From a bacterium (lineage in GTDB: Bacteria; Gemmatimonadota; Gemmatimonadetes; Gemmatimonadales; Gemmatimonadaceae), in NCBI GenBank assembly GCA_021813725.1, contig JAKAJN010000010.1:1-43623 (forward strand): a stretch of 43,623 bases of DNA. The letters run 5' to 3'. The position numbers and the translations under genes were made by a program. The stretch's first letter is position 1, and the number at the start of each line of letters is the position of its first letter. The notes under the pieces were generated by a model, which worked only from the letters and a program-made list of their open reading frames with translations, made no database searches and was not told the origin of the DNA. Positions 17,817 to 25,268 of this stretch are shown here, piece by piece.

Positions 17817-18170
17817 CTATCCGAGCGTGATGATGCCGCTGGTTGCGCCCTTCTTGATGCCCTCGAGGATCCACTGGTTCACCTGCATCATGATCTTGTC
17901 GAAGTTCTCCTGCGCGACGATCATGCGCTGGTACAGCGGATTCACCTGCACCTGCCCGAGCAGCTGCTCGAGCTCCTGCTCCATTTCCGCCGTCGGCTGT
18001 TCGCCGCCATCCATCAGCCGGGCCGCCTCCTGACGCAGTTGCTCCATCCGGCGCAGCAACGCCACCGCATCAGCGTCGCCGCCCAGCGCGTCGTTGGCCC
18101 GCCGCACGGCCTTGTACTCGTCGCTCTGGCCGATCAGACGGCCCAACTCCACGGCGCGCTCATTCAACAT
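17817..18170 (-). CDS. YlbF/YmcA-family regulator-like protein
   Basis: 117 residues from ATG 18170, chosen because AGGAG lies 5 bp upstream; a GTG 3 bp earlier is too close to that site. The protein is almost all helical, with RAVELGRLIGQSDEYKAVRRAND at the start and NPLYQRMIVAQENFDKIM near the end, as in the Com_YlbF family. In Bacillus, YlbF, YmcA and YaaT form a complex that affects RNase Y processing, competence and biofilm formation. No such partners are in the window and a role here is unknown. The ATG overlaps the prmC stop by 1 nt (TGATG), indicating translational coupling. Confidence 0.85.
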   Translation of the reverse strand: MLNERAVELGRLIGQSDEYKAVRRANDALGGDADAVALLRRMEQLRQEAARLMDGGEQPTAEMEQELEQLLGQVQVNPLYQRMIVAQENFDKIMMQVNQWILEGIKKGATSGIITLG

Positions 18171-19138
18171 CACGTCTCCTTGCGTCGGGCCACGACAAAG
18201 CGCTCGCGGCCGGTCAGGTCCTTGTGCACGGATACTCCGTCGAACGCCCCCGCTTCCTGCACCAGCGCCGCCGCCTCGGATGCGCGCCGCGAATCCACCT
18301 CGAGGGCGAGCACGCCCTGCGGGGCGAGCACCGGCGCGGCGCCGGCGACGAGCGCCCGGATGGCCGCCATCCCGTCGCGCGCCGCGAACAGCGCGAACGA
18401 CGGCTCCCAGTTGCGCACCAGGTCGGGCAGTTCACCCGCCTCGGCAGGAGCAATATAGGGAGGGTTCGCCACCAGCGCGCCGAGCGATTCCCCCGTGAGC
18501 GGGGCACACCAGCTTCCGGCGCGGAACTCCAGCAGCGCGCGGCGGTCGGCGGGGAGCGCGCGCACGTTGTGCCGCGCCACGGTCAAGGCATCGGTGGAGA
18601 TGTCGGTGGCGATCACGCGGTCGTAGCGCCCTTCGGCGGCGAGTGCGAGCGCAATCGCGCCCGACCCGGTGCCGACATCAGCCACGACTCCCGCGCCCGA
18701 CGTGGCCGCAAGGACGAGGTCCACCAGCAACTCCGTTTCGGGGCGCGGGATGAGCACGCGCTCGTCCACGTAGAGCGTCAGCTGGCGGAAATCGGCGCGA
18801 CGCACCGCGTACTGAAAGGGCATGCCGCGCTTGAGCCGCTCGGCGGCTTCGCTCAGTGCCACCAGCGCCGCCGGAGCGATCGGTTCGTCGCGGTGCGCCG
18901 TGGGCCAGAATTTCGGTTGGCCGAGCACGGCCGCAATGAGGTCGCGCGCCTCCTGGCGCGCCGGCATTCCCGTCGCGCGTCCGAAGTCGTCGGCGAGTGC
19001 ATCGAGCATCTCGCCAATCGTCCCCGCCGCCGCGGAGCTGATGTCGGCCGGCAGCTCGATGTCGCGCAGCGACTTCACGAACGGACCCGAGTCCCGCCCC
19101 TCAGCACCTGTCTGCTTCGACGCTGTCATGCGGTTCAT
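18170..19138 (-). CDS. prmC: Peptide chain release factor N5-glutamine methyltransferase
   Basis: 322 residues. PrmC methylates the Gln of the GGQ motif in release factors, here the product of the adjacent prfA gene. Visible motifs are the helical N-terminal domain (~40-110), [31 protein letters not shown], the SAM-binding [14 protein letters not shown] (154-167) and catalytic NPPY (225-228). ATG 19138 overlaps the prfA stop as ATGA, which supports this start; ATG 19129 is an alternative. About 35 N-terminal residues exceed the usual family start. The stop overlaps the ylbF ATG. Confidence 0.96.
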   Translation of the reverse strand: MNRMTASKQTGAEGRDSGPFVKSLRDIELPADISSAAAGTIGEMLDALADDFGRATGMPARQEARDLIAAVLGQPKFWPTAHRDEPIAPAALVALSEAAERLKRGMPFQYAVRRADFRQLTLYVDERVLIPRPETELLVDLVLAATSGAGVVADVGTGSGAIALALAAEGRYDRVIATDISTDALTVARHNVRALPADRRALLEFRAGSWCAPLTGESLGALVANPPYIAPAEAGELPDLVRNWEPSFALFAARDGMAAIRALVAGAAPVLAPQGVLALEVDSRRASEAAALVQEAGAFDGVSVHKDLTGRERFVVARRKET

Positions 19139-20211
19139 TCCCCGCCGGTGGCCAATCGCTCCTCAATATCGGCATTTCGCAGCGCGTCCGTGAGCGCCCC
19201 CAGCTTGCCGTCGAGCACGCCCTGCAGGTCGTGCGTCGTGAAGTTGATGCGATGGTCCGTGATGCGGCTCTGCGGAAAGTTGTACGTGCGGATCTTCGCC
19301 GAGCGGTCGCCGGTGCTGACGGCGCTGCGCCGCAGGCGCGAGCGCTCCGCCTCCTGCTCGGCGACGCGCTTGTCGAGCAGGCGCGAGCGCAGCACTTCCA
19401 TGGCCTTGGCCTTGTTCTGGATCTGCGAGCGCTGATCCTGCTGCGTCACCACGATGCCGCTCGGCAGGTGCGTGATGCGCACGGCGGAGTCGGTGGTGTT
19501 GACGCCTTGGCCACCGGGACCCGACGCACGGTAGACGTCGATGCGCAGGTCCTTGTCCTCGATGACGACGTCCACCTCTTCCGCTTCCGGCAGGACGGCG
19601 ACCGTGGCCGCCGAGGTGTGGATGCGCCCGGCGGCCTCGGTGGCAGGCACGCGCTGCACGCGGTGCACCCCCGCCTCGCGGCGCAGTTCGCCGAACGCGC
19701 CGGCGCCCGCCACCTTGAACACCGCCTCCTTGTAGCCGCCGAGCGTACCATCGGAAAGCGAGAGCGTCTCCAGTTTCCAACCGCCACGCCGCTCGATGTA
19801 CCGGGTGTACATGCGGTAGAGGTCGGCGGCGAAGAGCGCCGCCTCATCGCCCCCCGTACCGGCGCGAATCTCGACAATGGCGTTGCGGTCGTCGAGCGGA
19901 TCGGGCGGCACGAGGAGCGGCTTGATCTCCTCCTCGAGGCGCGGGATTTCCGCCTCCAGGCGCGCCTGCTCCGCCTGTGCCTCGTCTCGCATGTCGGGTT
20001 CATCCAACGCAACGAGCTCGCGCACCTGCGCGAGCTCGGCTTCCAGCTTGTTCAGGCGGTTGGCACGCGCAACAAGCCCGGCCAACCGCTGATGTTCACG
20101 GCCCAGCTCTGCCAACCGCTTGGCGTCCCGCAGGACGGCAGGATCGAGCAGGTCGCGTTCGACGTCGGCCGCGCGCTTGAGCGCGTCGGCGAGGCGGTCG
20201 CGCAGGCTCAG
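19135..20211 (-). CDS. prfA: Peptide chain release factor 1, probable CTG start
   Basis: RF1 reads UAA and UAG stops. PAT (the PxT anticodon-like motif of RF1, not the SPF of RF2) lies in [18 protein letters not shown], and GGQ in [17 protein letters not shown]. No ATG, GTG or TTG precedes TTG 20115 in frame, yet that start gives only 326 residues and omits the family's first helix. The frame upstream reads [23 protein letters not shown], a good RF1 N-terminus. A CTG at 20211 overlaps the rpmE TGA as CTGA, the same coupling used elsewhere here as GTGA and ATGA. With it the protein is 358 residues and GGQ falls at 233-235, as in E. coli RF1. The gene is certain; the CTG start is inferred. Confidence 0.9.
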   Translation of the reverse strand: MSLRDRLADALKRAADVERDLLDPAVLRDAKRLAELGREHQRLAGLVARANRLNKLEAELAQVRELVALDEPDMRDEAQAEQARLEAEIPRLEEEIKPLLVPPDPLDDRNAIVEIRAGTGGDEAALFAADLYRMYTRYIERRGGWKLETLSLSDGTLGGYKEAVFKVAGAGAFGELRREAGVHRVQRVPATEAAGRIHTSAATVAVLPEAEEVDVVIEDKDLRIDVYRASGPGGQGVNTTDSAVRITHLPSGIVVTQQDQRSQIQNKAKAMEVLRSRLLDKRVAEQEAERSRLRRSAVSTGDRSAKIRTYNFPQSRITDHRINFTTHDLQGVLDGKLGALTDALRNADIEERLATGGE

Positions 20212-20417
20212 ACGGCGGCCTTCCGCTTGAACTTCTGGTTGAAGCGCTCAACACGGCCAGCCGTGTCGATGAGCTTCTGCTTGCCCGTGTAGAACGGGTG
20301 GCAGTTCGAGCAGATGTCGAGATGGATCTCGTCGCGGACGGACCGGGTCTGGAACGTGTTTCCACACGCACAGTGCACGGTCGTGGTCGCGTAGACGGGA
20401 TGGATGTCGGCCTTCAC
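20208..20417 (-). CDS. rpmE: 50S ribosomal protein L31 (zinc-binding type)
   Basis: 69 residues from GTG 20417, with GGAG 6 bp upstream; the frame extends further but without family similarity. Opening [19 protein letters not shown] is typical of L31. Four cysteines, C16, C18, C36 and C39, make it the zinc-binding (C+) form; [20 protein letters not shown] is the conserved end. The form lacking cysteines is used under zinc starvation in other bacteria; none is seen here. It is the first gene of the minus-strand unit and lies downstream of the candidate promoter at 20454-20483. Its TGA overlaps the proposed prfA CTG start. Confidence 0.96.
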   Translation of the reverse strand: MKADIHPVYATTTVHCACGNTFQTRSVRDEIHLDICSNCHPFYTGKQKLIDTAGRVERFNQKFKRKAAV

Positions 20418-20453
20418 GGAATACTCCAGGCGGGTGTTCTTGGGGAGCTGGAA

Positions 20454-20483
20454 AATATACCCACGAGAGGGGGGTGGATTCAA
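20454..20483 (-). promoter_or_regulatory. Candidate sigma-70-type promoter for the rpmE unit
   Basis: On the minus strand, -35 TTGAAT (20478-20483) and -10 TATATT (20454-20459) are separated by 18 bp. They match TTGACA at 4/6 and TATAAT at 5/6. The expected start near 20447 gives a leader of about 30 nt to the rpmE GTG. It is the only AT-rich patch in this divergent gap. Confidence 0.6.
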
Positions 20484-20578
20484 GCTCCCAACTATTAAGG
20501 CGTTTGACGACCAGCCCGACGGGAGCTAAGTTCGCCGCAATAGCAGAGTTCCAGCGTTGGACTCCTTCCTCCCCCCAC

Positions 20579-21256
20579 GTGTCGACGATCGCCACCTTCC
20601 TCGCCACCGTTCCCCTCTTCAAGTCGCTCGACGCGGCCGAACGCGAGCGCTTTGCGGAGCTCGTGCGCGAGAAGAGTTACCCCAAGGGCAGCGTCATTCT
20701 CTTCGAGGACGATCCGGGCGACGCGCTGTTCGTGGTGCGGTCGGGACGGGTGAAGGTCGTGCTGCTCTCCGAGGACGGGCGCGAGGTGATTCTCAGCCTG
20801 CTCGGCGTGGGCGAGTATTTCGGCGAACTGTCGCTCATTGACGACCAGCCCCGTTCGGCGCACGTGATCGCGATGGAGGAGTCGGCGCTGCTCGTGCTGC
20901 GCCGCGATGATTTCCGTCGCCGCGTGGAGTCGAGCCCCGGCGTCGCGTGGGCGCTGCTGCAGGAGCTGTCGCGCCGGCTGCGCCGCGCCGACGAGAAGAT
21001 CGGGACGCTCGTCCTGCTCGACGTGCCCGGGCGCATCGCCCGCATGCTGCTCGACGCGGCCGAGGAGGTGGGCAATGACCTCATCGACAAGCCGCTGACG
21101 CACCAGACCATCGCGCACGTGATCGGCGCGAGCCGCGAGACGGTGTCGCGCGCCATGCGTGAGTTCCAGGACCTCAACTGGGTCGTCACCGAACGCCGTC
21201 GCATTCGTCTCATCGACAAGGCGGCGCTCCGGGAGCGGGCCCAGCATCGGATGTGA
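20579..21256 (+). CDS. Crp/Fnr-family transcriptional regulator
   Basis: 225 residues from GTG 20579; the frame is open further upstream but would overlap the divergent rpmE promoter. Residues ~10-120 form a cyclic-nucleotide-binding-type beta-roll (LFKSLDAAERERF, YPKGSVILFEDDPGDALFVVRSGRVKV, GEYFGELSLIDDQPRSAHV). A long dimer helix (~130-150) leads to a winged HTH with THQTIAHVIGASRETVSRAMREF. The ESRETVSR-type recognition helix fits the Crp/Fnr family. There is no Fnr-type N-terminal cysteine cluster, so oxygen sensing through an Fe-S cluster is unlikely. GELSLIDDQPRSA resembles the Crp ligand pocket, so cAMP or a related nucleotide is possible. TTGACG (20504-20509) with a weak TAAGTT (20527-20532) may be its promoter. 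Confidence 0.9.
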   Translation: MSTIATFLATVPLFKSLDAAERERFAELVREKSYPKGSVILFEDDPGDALFVVRSGRVKVVLLSEDGREVILSLLGVGEYFGELSLIDDQPRSAHVIAMEESALLVLRRDDFRRRVESSPGVAWALLQELSRRLRRADEKIGTLVLLDVPGRIARMLLDAAEEVGNDLIDKPLTHQTIAHVIGASRETVSRAMREFQDLNWVVTERRRIRLIDKAALRERAQHRM

Positions 21257-21325
21257 TCCGGATCACCCGTCCGTCGTGACAATCCTCAGCGACCCGTTCG
21301 CCGCCTCAACGATAGCTTTTACCAG

Positions 21326-22198
21326 ATGACCCTCCGCGTGCAGTTCTGGGGGACCCGCGGGTCCATCCCGAGTCCAGGGCGCCGGACCGTGCGCTACGGT
21401 GGCAACACGCCGTGCGTCGAACTCCGGACGGAGGATGGCTGGCTGGTGATCCTGGATGCGGGGACAGGGATTCGTGAGCTGGGATTGTCGTTGCTGGACC
21501 GGTCTGCCGGCGCGCCGCTGGGGGGCGACATTTTCCTCACGCACGCGCACTGGGACCATATTCAGGGCATACCGTTCTTCGCGCCGATCTTTCAGCGCGG
21601 GAATCACTTCACGATTTGGGGATCCAAGGCGCTCGAAGGGAGCGTGGACAAGGTGGTGCGGGACCAGATGTCGCCGGTGGTCTTTCCGGTGTCGTTCGAG
21701 GAGATCGATGCGCGCATCGACTTTTCGTCGATCGCCGCCGGGGAACGCCGGGCTGGGCGAGGGTATGAGGTGCAGGCGTTTGACGTGTTGCATCCGGGTG
21801 GCGCCCTGGGTTACCGGTTTCGCAGCTTGGGCGGCACCGGATCCATCGTGTACGTGCCGGACAACGAAGTGAGCGCACCCGAGTCGTACCGGGCGGCGCC
21901 GGAATGGCGGAAGTCGTTCGTCGAGTTCATGCGCGGCGCCACCGTGCTGGTGCATGACACGATGTACACGACGGAGGAGTATGATCATCATCGCGGCTGG
22001 GGGCACTCGACCTATCGCGATGCGGTGGAGTTGGCGCTGGAGGCCGAGGTGGGGACGCTGCTGCTGTTCCACCACGAACCCCGGCGCGCCGATGACGAAC
22101 TGGACCAGCGCGTGGACGAATGCCGGGCGCTGGTGCGCTCCCGCGGAGGGGCGCTGCAGGTGCTGGGAGCCGCTGAAGGAATGACGCTGACCGTTTAG
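21326..22198 (+). CDS. Metallo-beta-lactamase-fold hydrolase
   Basis: 290 residues from ATG 21326. The zinc motif THAHWDHIQG gives H73, H75, D77 and H78; later candidates are the His in VLVHDTMYT and in the HHRGWGHSTY and FHHEPRR stretches. The opening VQFWGTRGSIPSPG is typical of the class II cAMP phosphodiesterase/PhnP-like branch of the MBL fold, and a cyclic-nucleotide or phosphodiester substrate is possible but not shown. It lies 69 bp after the Crp/Fnr gene and 24 bp before the CsgG-like gene, on the same strand. If the regulator binds a cyclic nucleotide, this enzyme might degrade it; that is speculation from context. Confidence 0.85.
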   Translation: MTLRVQFWGTRGSIPSPGRRTVRYGGNTPCVELRTEDGWLVILDAGTGIRELGLSLLDRSAGAPLGGDIFLTHAHWDHIQGIPFFAPIFQRGNHFTIWGSKALEGSVDKVVRDQMSPVVFPVSFEEIDARIDFSSIAAGERRAGRGYEVQAFDVLHPGGALGYRFRSLGGTGSIVYVPDNEVSAPESYRAAPEWRKSFVEFMRGATVLVHDTMYTTEEYDHHRGWGHSTYRDAVELALEAEVGTLLLFHHEPRRADDELDQRVDECRALVRSRGGALQVLGAAEGMTLTV

Positions 22199-22222
22199 CC
22201 CCTCGCCCACGAGGAGGACCCC

Positions 22223-22939
22223 ATGAAGTTCGCGAAAGTGTTTGCCATGTTGGCCGTGCTCGCCATCGCCGCGCCGTCGCTCGCCTCCGCCCAGGGCGCC
22301 AGCAAGCCGACGGTGGCGGTGCTGTACTTCAACAACAGCGCCATCGGCTCGGCCAATGCGGAGCTGCAGCCCCTGTCAAAGGGCATCGCCGACATGCTGA
22401 TCGGCGAACTCGCCGCCAACCCGAACATCCGCGTGGTTGAGCGCGACCAGATTCAGAAGGTGCTTGACGAGCAGAAGCTGAGCACCGATGGCAAGCTGGA
22501 CAACGAGACGGCCGTCAAGGTGGGCAAGCTGGTGGGCGCCCACTACATGGTGACCGGCGGGTTCGTGACGGACCGCAGCGGCCGGATGCGCTTCACCGCC
22601 CGCGTCTTCAACACCGAGACGAGCCTGATCGTCTTCCCCACCGCCGGCGGCCCGACGGGCGTCGTCGAAGGGAAGATCGACAACTTCATGGAGCTGGTGA
22701 ACGAGCTCGCGGCGAAGATCAACTCGGGCGCCAAGCTGCCGGACATCCCGGCGCGCGTGGGCGAGGCCCGCAAGGAAGCGGCCAAGAAGGTGCCGTACGA
22801 AGCCATCGCGCTGTACAGCAAGGGGCTGGTGGCGGCGGACGCCGGCAACAAGACGGAAGCGGTGACGCTGTTCAACAAGGCGCTGGCGAAGTTCCCGGCG
22901 TTCGAGAAGGCGTCGGCCGAGCTGAAGAAGCTGCAGTAG
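22223..22939 (+). CDS. Secreted CsgG-like domain protein with helical tail
   Basis: 238 residues from ATG 22223, with a strong GAGGAGG 5 bp upstream. A Sec signal peptide ends LASA-Q. Residues ~30-150 resemble the CsgG/TolB-N fold: VAVLYFNNSA, KGIADMLIGELAANPNIRVVER, VGKLVGAHYMVTGGFV and RFTARVFNTETS. The C-terminal ~60 residues form TPR-like helices (YEAIALYSKGLVAADAGNKTEAVTLFNKALAKFPAF). There is no lipobox, unlike the curli exporter CsgG, and it is too short for a full CsgG channel. VAVLYF also opens the periplasmic part of the kinase at 31018-33687, a paralogous module. Function unknown; probably an envelope protein. A strong hairpin follows it. Confidence 0.8.
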   Translation: MKFAKVFAMLAVLAIAAPSLASAQGASKPTVAVLYFNNSAIGSANAELQPLSKGIADMLIGELAANPNIRVVERDQIQKVLDEQKLSTDGKLDNETAVKVGKLVGAHYMVTGGFVTDRSGRMRFTARVFNTETSLIVFPTAGGPTGVVEGKIDNFMELVNELAAKINSGAKLPDIPARVGEARKEAAKKVPYEAIALYSKGLVAADAGNKTEAVTLFNKALAKFPAFEKASAELKKLQ

Positions 22940-22974
22940 GGCGGTAGCGGGGGCGTTGGCGGCTCCCCACATTA

Positions 22975-23009
22975 GAACGCCGGCGCCCGCATCCCGGGCG
23001 CCGGCGTTC
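22975..23009 (+). terminator. Strong hairpin terminator after the CsgG-like gene
   Basis: A perfect 15-bp GC-rich stem, 22975-22989 paired with 22995-23009, and a 5-nt loop CATCC, 35 bp after the stop. Only a short TT follows. It lies just before the GTG at 23025 and argues that the next protein does not start upstream of it. Confidence 0.75.
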
Positions 23010-23024
23010 TTGCACCTTCCCGAC

Positions 23025-25070
23025 GTGACCACGACGCCGCTAGTCCTCGCTCCCGCCGGTCGCATCATCGCGGCCTTCCCCACGCTCGGCGCCGACGCCG
23101 GCGTGACCGTGCGTCGCATCGCGTCACTCGCCGAGGCGGGTGACCTCCCGGACGACCAGCCGGTGGTGGTGCTGCTCGATGCGGCGCTGGCGAGCGACCG
23201 CCCCGCGGTGCAGGCGCTCGCCGAGCGCGCGGCGATCGTGGGCATCGGGGCGGCAAACGCGGTGGAGCCAGGCCCGGCGCTGCCGGCGGAGGTGCTGTGC
23301 GCGTTCGTGGTGGAGGATGAGGCGCCGGCGCGCGCGCGCACGGCGCTGCACGGCGCCGTGCGCCACGCCGCGACGCTGGTTGCGTCGCGGCGTGAGGCCG
23401 CGCACGCGGCCGCGCGCGCCAGCGAGATTGCCGAGCTCACGCGCATCGGCGTCGCCCTCTCCACCGAGCGCGACCTGCCGACCCTGCTGACGATGATCCT
23501 CGAGCAGGCGCGACGGCTGTCGAGCGCGGATGCAGGGTCGCTATATCTGGTAGAGAGGAACGAGGGCGGAGTGCGGGGGCTTGGTGAGGGGCGAGGAATG
23601 GAGGGCGGGGGGACGGGAGAGGCGGCCAGCGGCGCGGTGCTCCGCTTCAAGCTGTCCCAGAACCAGACGCTTCCCGACCTGCCGTTCAGCGAGTTCACGA
23701 TCCCGCTCAACGCCTCGTCCATCGCCGGCGCGGCGGCGGTGACGCGCGAGACCATCGCCTTCGACGACGCCTACGCGCTCGGCCCGGGCGACCGCTTCCA
23801 GTTCAACCGCTCGTTCGACGAGAAGTTCGGCTATCGCACCAAGAGCATGGTGACGATCCCCATGCGGTCGCATCGCGACGAAATCGTCGGCGTGCTGCAG
23901 CTCATCAACCGCAAGCGCGACGCGCAGGCGCGGCTCGCGTCGCCGGCGGACGTGGAGCGCGAGGTGCTGCCGTTCGACGCGCACGCCATTTCGCTCGTGA
24001 GCGCGCTGGCCTCGCAGGCGGCGGTGGCCATCGAGAACGGGCGGCTGTACGAGGACATCGAGCGGCTCTTCGAGGGCTTCGTGATGGCCTCGGTGACGGC
24101 CATCGAGAGCCGCGACCCGACGACGTCGGGCCACTCGTCGCGCGTGGCCATCTACACCACCGGGCTCGCGAACGCCATTGATCGGGTGGAGAGCGGCCCG
24201 TACGGCCGCCTGCGCTTCTCGCGCGAGGAGATGCGCGAACTGCGCTACGCCTCGCTGCTCCACGACTTCGGCAAGGTGGGCGTGCGCGAGCAGGTGCTCG
24301 TGAAGCAGAAGAAGCTCTATCCGTCGGACCTGGCGATCATCCGGCACCGGTTCCAGTTCCTGCTGCAGCGCGCGGACCTGCAGTACGAGCGCGAGCGCGC
24401 GCAGTACCTGTGGGAGCACGGGCGCACCAACTACGACGAGGCGCTGCAGCGGCTCGACCGCGCGCGCGGCGCGGCGCGCGACGAACTGCAGCGCTTTCTC
24501 GACGCGATCCAGCGCGCCAACGAGCCGACGATCCTCCCCGAAGGGACGTTCGAGGAGCTGACGGAGATCAACGAGCGGCTGTACGTGGACTTCGACGGCA
24601 CGGAGAAGCCGCTGCTCAGCGACGACGAGCTGCGCTACCTGATGATCAACCGCGGCAACCTCGACGAGCGCGAGCGGCGCGAGATCGAGAGCCACGTGAC
24701 GCACACGTACCGGTTCCTCGATCAAATTCCATGGACGCGCGAGCTGAAGGGGATTCCGCTGATCGCGTGGGGACACCACGAGAAGCTCGACGGTTCGGGA
24801 TATCCGCGCGGCGTCCGGTCGGACGCGATTCCGGTGCAGACCCGGATGATGACGATCAGCGACATCTACGACGCGCTGACCGCCACCGACCGTCCGTACA
24901 AGCGCGCCGTTCCCGCCGTGCGCGCACTCGACATCCTGCACGACGAGGCGAAGCACGGGCACCTGGACCCGCAACTGCTGAGCGCATTCGTGGAGGCGAA
25001 GGTGTTTGAAGCGGTGCCCACGGAGGGAAGGAGATCGGGGCCGTCGAGGCGAGTGACACCCACGGGGTGA
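23025..25070 (+). CDS. GAF / HD-GYP-type cyclic dinucleotide phosphodiesterase with insertion
   Basis: 681 residues from GTG 23025; an earlier TTG at 22956 would run through the terminator hairpin. Residues ~1-120 resemble a degenerate receiver domain. A GAF domain spans ~140-350, interrupted at ~179-203 by a Gly/Arg/Glu-rich stretch encoded by a dispersed repeat. The HD-GYP domain starts near SGHSSRVAIYTTGLA; HDFGK gives H413 and D414, and HHEKLDGSGYP gives H584, H585 and the GYP motif. About 170 residues separate HD from HHE, where classical members have roughly 60, so a helical insertion (YERERAQYLWEHGRTNYDEAL onward) is present. HD-GYP proteins hydrolyse c-di-GMP or related dinucleotides. 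All key residues appear kept. Confidence 0.88.
   Translation: MTTTPLVLAPAGRIIAAFPTLGADAGVTVRRIASLAEAGDLPDDQPVVVLLDAALASDRPAVQALAERAAIVGIGAANAVEPGPALPAEVLCAFVVEDEAPARARTALHGAVRHAATLVASRREAAHAAARASEIAELTRIGVALSTERDLPTLLTMILEQARRLSSADAGSLYLVERNEGGVRGLGEGRGMEGGGTGEAASGAVLRFKLSQNQTLPDLPFSEFTIPLNASSIAGAAAVTRETIAFDDAYALGPGDRFQFNRSFDEKFGYRTKSMVTIPMRSHRDEIVGVLQLINRKRDAQARLASPADVEREVLPFDAHAISLVSALASQAAVAIENGRLYEDIERLFEGFVMASVTAIESRDPTTSGHSSRVAIYTTGLANAIDRVESGPYGRLRFSREEMRELRYASLLHDFGKVGVREQVLVKQKKLYPSDLAIIRHRFQFLLQRADLQYERERAQYLWEHGRTNYDEALQRLDRARGAARDELQRFLDAIQRANEPTILPEGTFEELTEINERLYVDFDGTEKPLLSDDELRYLMINRGNLDERERREIESHVTHTYRFLDQIPWTRELKGIPLIAWGHHEKLDGSGYPRGVRSDAIPVQTRMMTISDIYDALTATDRPYKRAVPAVRALDILHDEAKHGHLDPQLLSAFVEAKVFEAVPTEGRRSGPSRRVTPTG
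23564..23623 (+). repeat. Dispersed G-rich repeat inside the GAF-coding sequence
   Basis: The start at 23564-23585 matches 25074-25096 in the next intergenic region, differing by one G in a G-run. The following part, GGTGAGGGGCGAGGAATGG, also matches the reverse-strand arm at 25168-25183 (GGTGAGGGGGGAGGAG). It keeps the reading frame and encodes a Gly-rich loop at residues ~179-199 of the HD-GYP protein. This fits insertion of a short mobile repeat into a surface loop. Confidence 0.65.
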
Positions 25071-25073
25071 GCG

Positions 25074-25190
25074 GGGCGGAGTGCGGGGGGCTTGGTACGG
25101 GGGGAGGAGCATAATGCGGAGCGAGGGGGGACGGGGCGAAGCCCTCGCCCCCCTTCGCCTCTCCACACTCCTCCCCCCTCACCACACCAC
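25074..25190. repeat. G-rich inverted repeat element (REP/MITE-like) upstream of the M14 gene
   Basis: The left part 25074-25096 repeats 23564-23585. Arms GGTACGGGGGGAGGAG (25094-25109) and its reverse-strand counterpart GGTGAGGGGGGAGGAG (25168-25183) match at 14/16, and the centre forms a hairpin GGGGCGA/TCGCCCC (25133-25139 and 25145-25151). The element fills most of the 198-bp gap between the HD-GYP and M14 genes. It may act as a terminator for the former. No open frame or transposase is associated. Confidence 0.6.
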
Positions 25191-25268
25191 CGAACCCGCC
25201 CCCCTCGCAAGCACTTTGCCGCCGCCATGCGTAGCGTATCTGTACCCGCCCCCATCTCGAGGAAACGC

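Noticed and set aside
20115-20117. TTG as the true prfA start
   Set aside because: It lies in the middle of a conserved RF1 helix and gives a protein about 30 residues short.
22956-23024. TTG start for the HD-GYP protein
   Set aside because: The added residues would be encoded by the strong terminator hairpin and show no domain; GTG 23025 is preferred.
25092-25268. N-terminal extension of the M14 peptidase
   Set aside because: It is translated repeat DNA upstream of a normal signal peptide and ribosome site.
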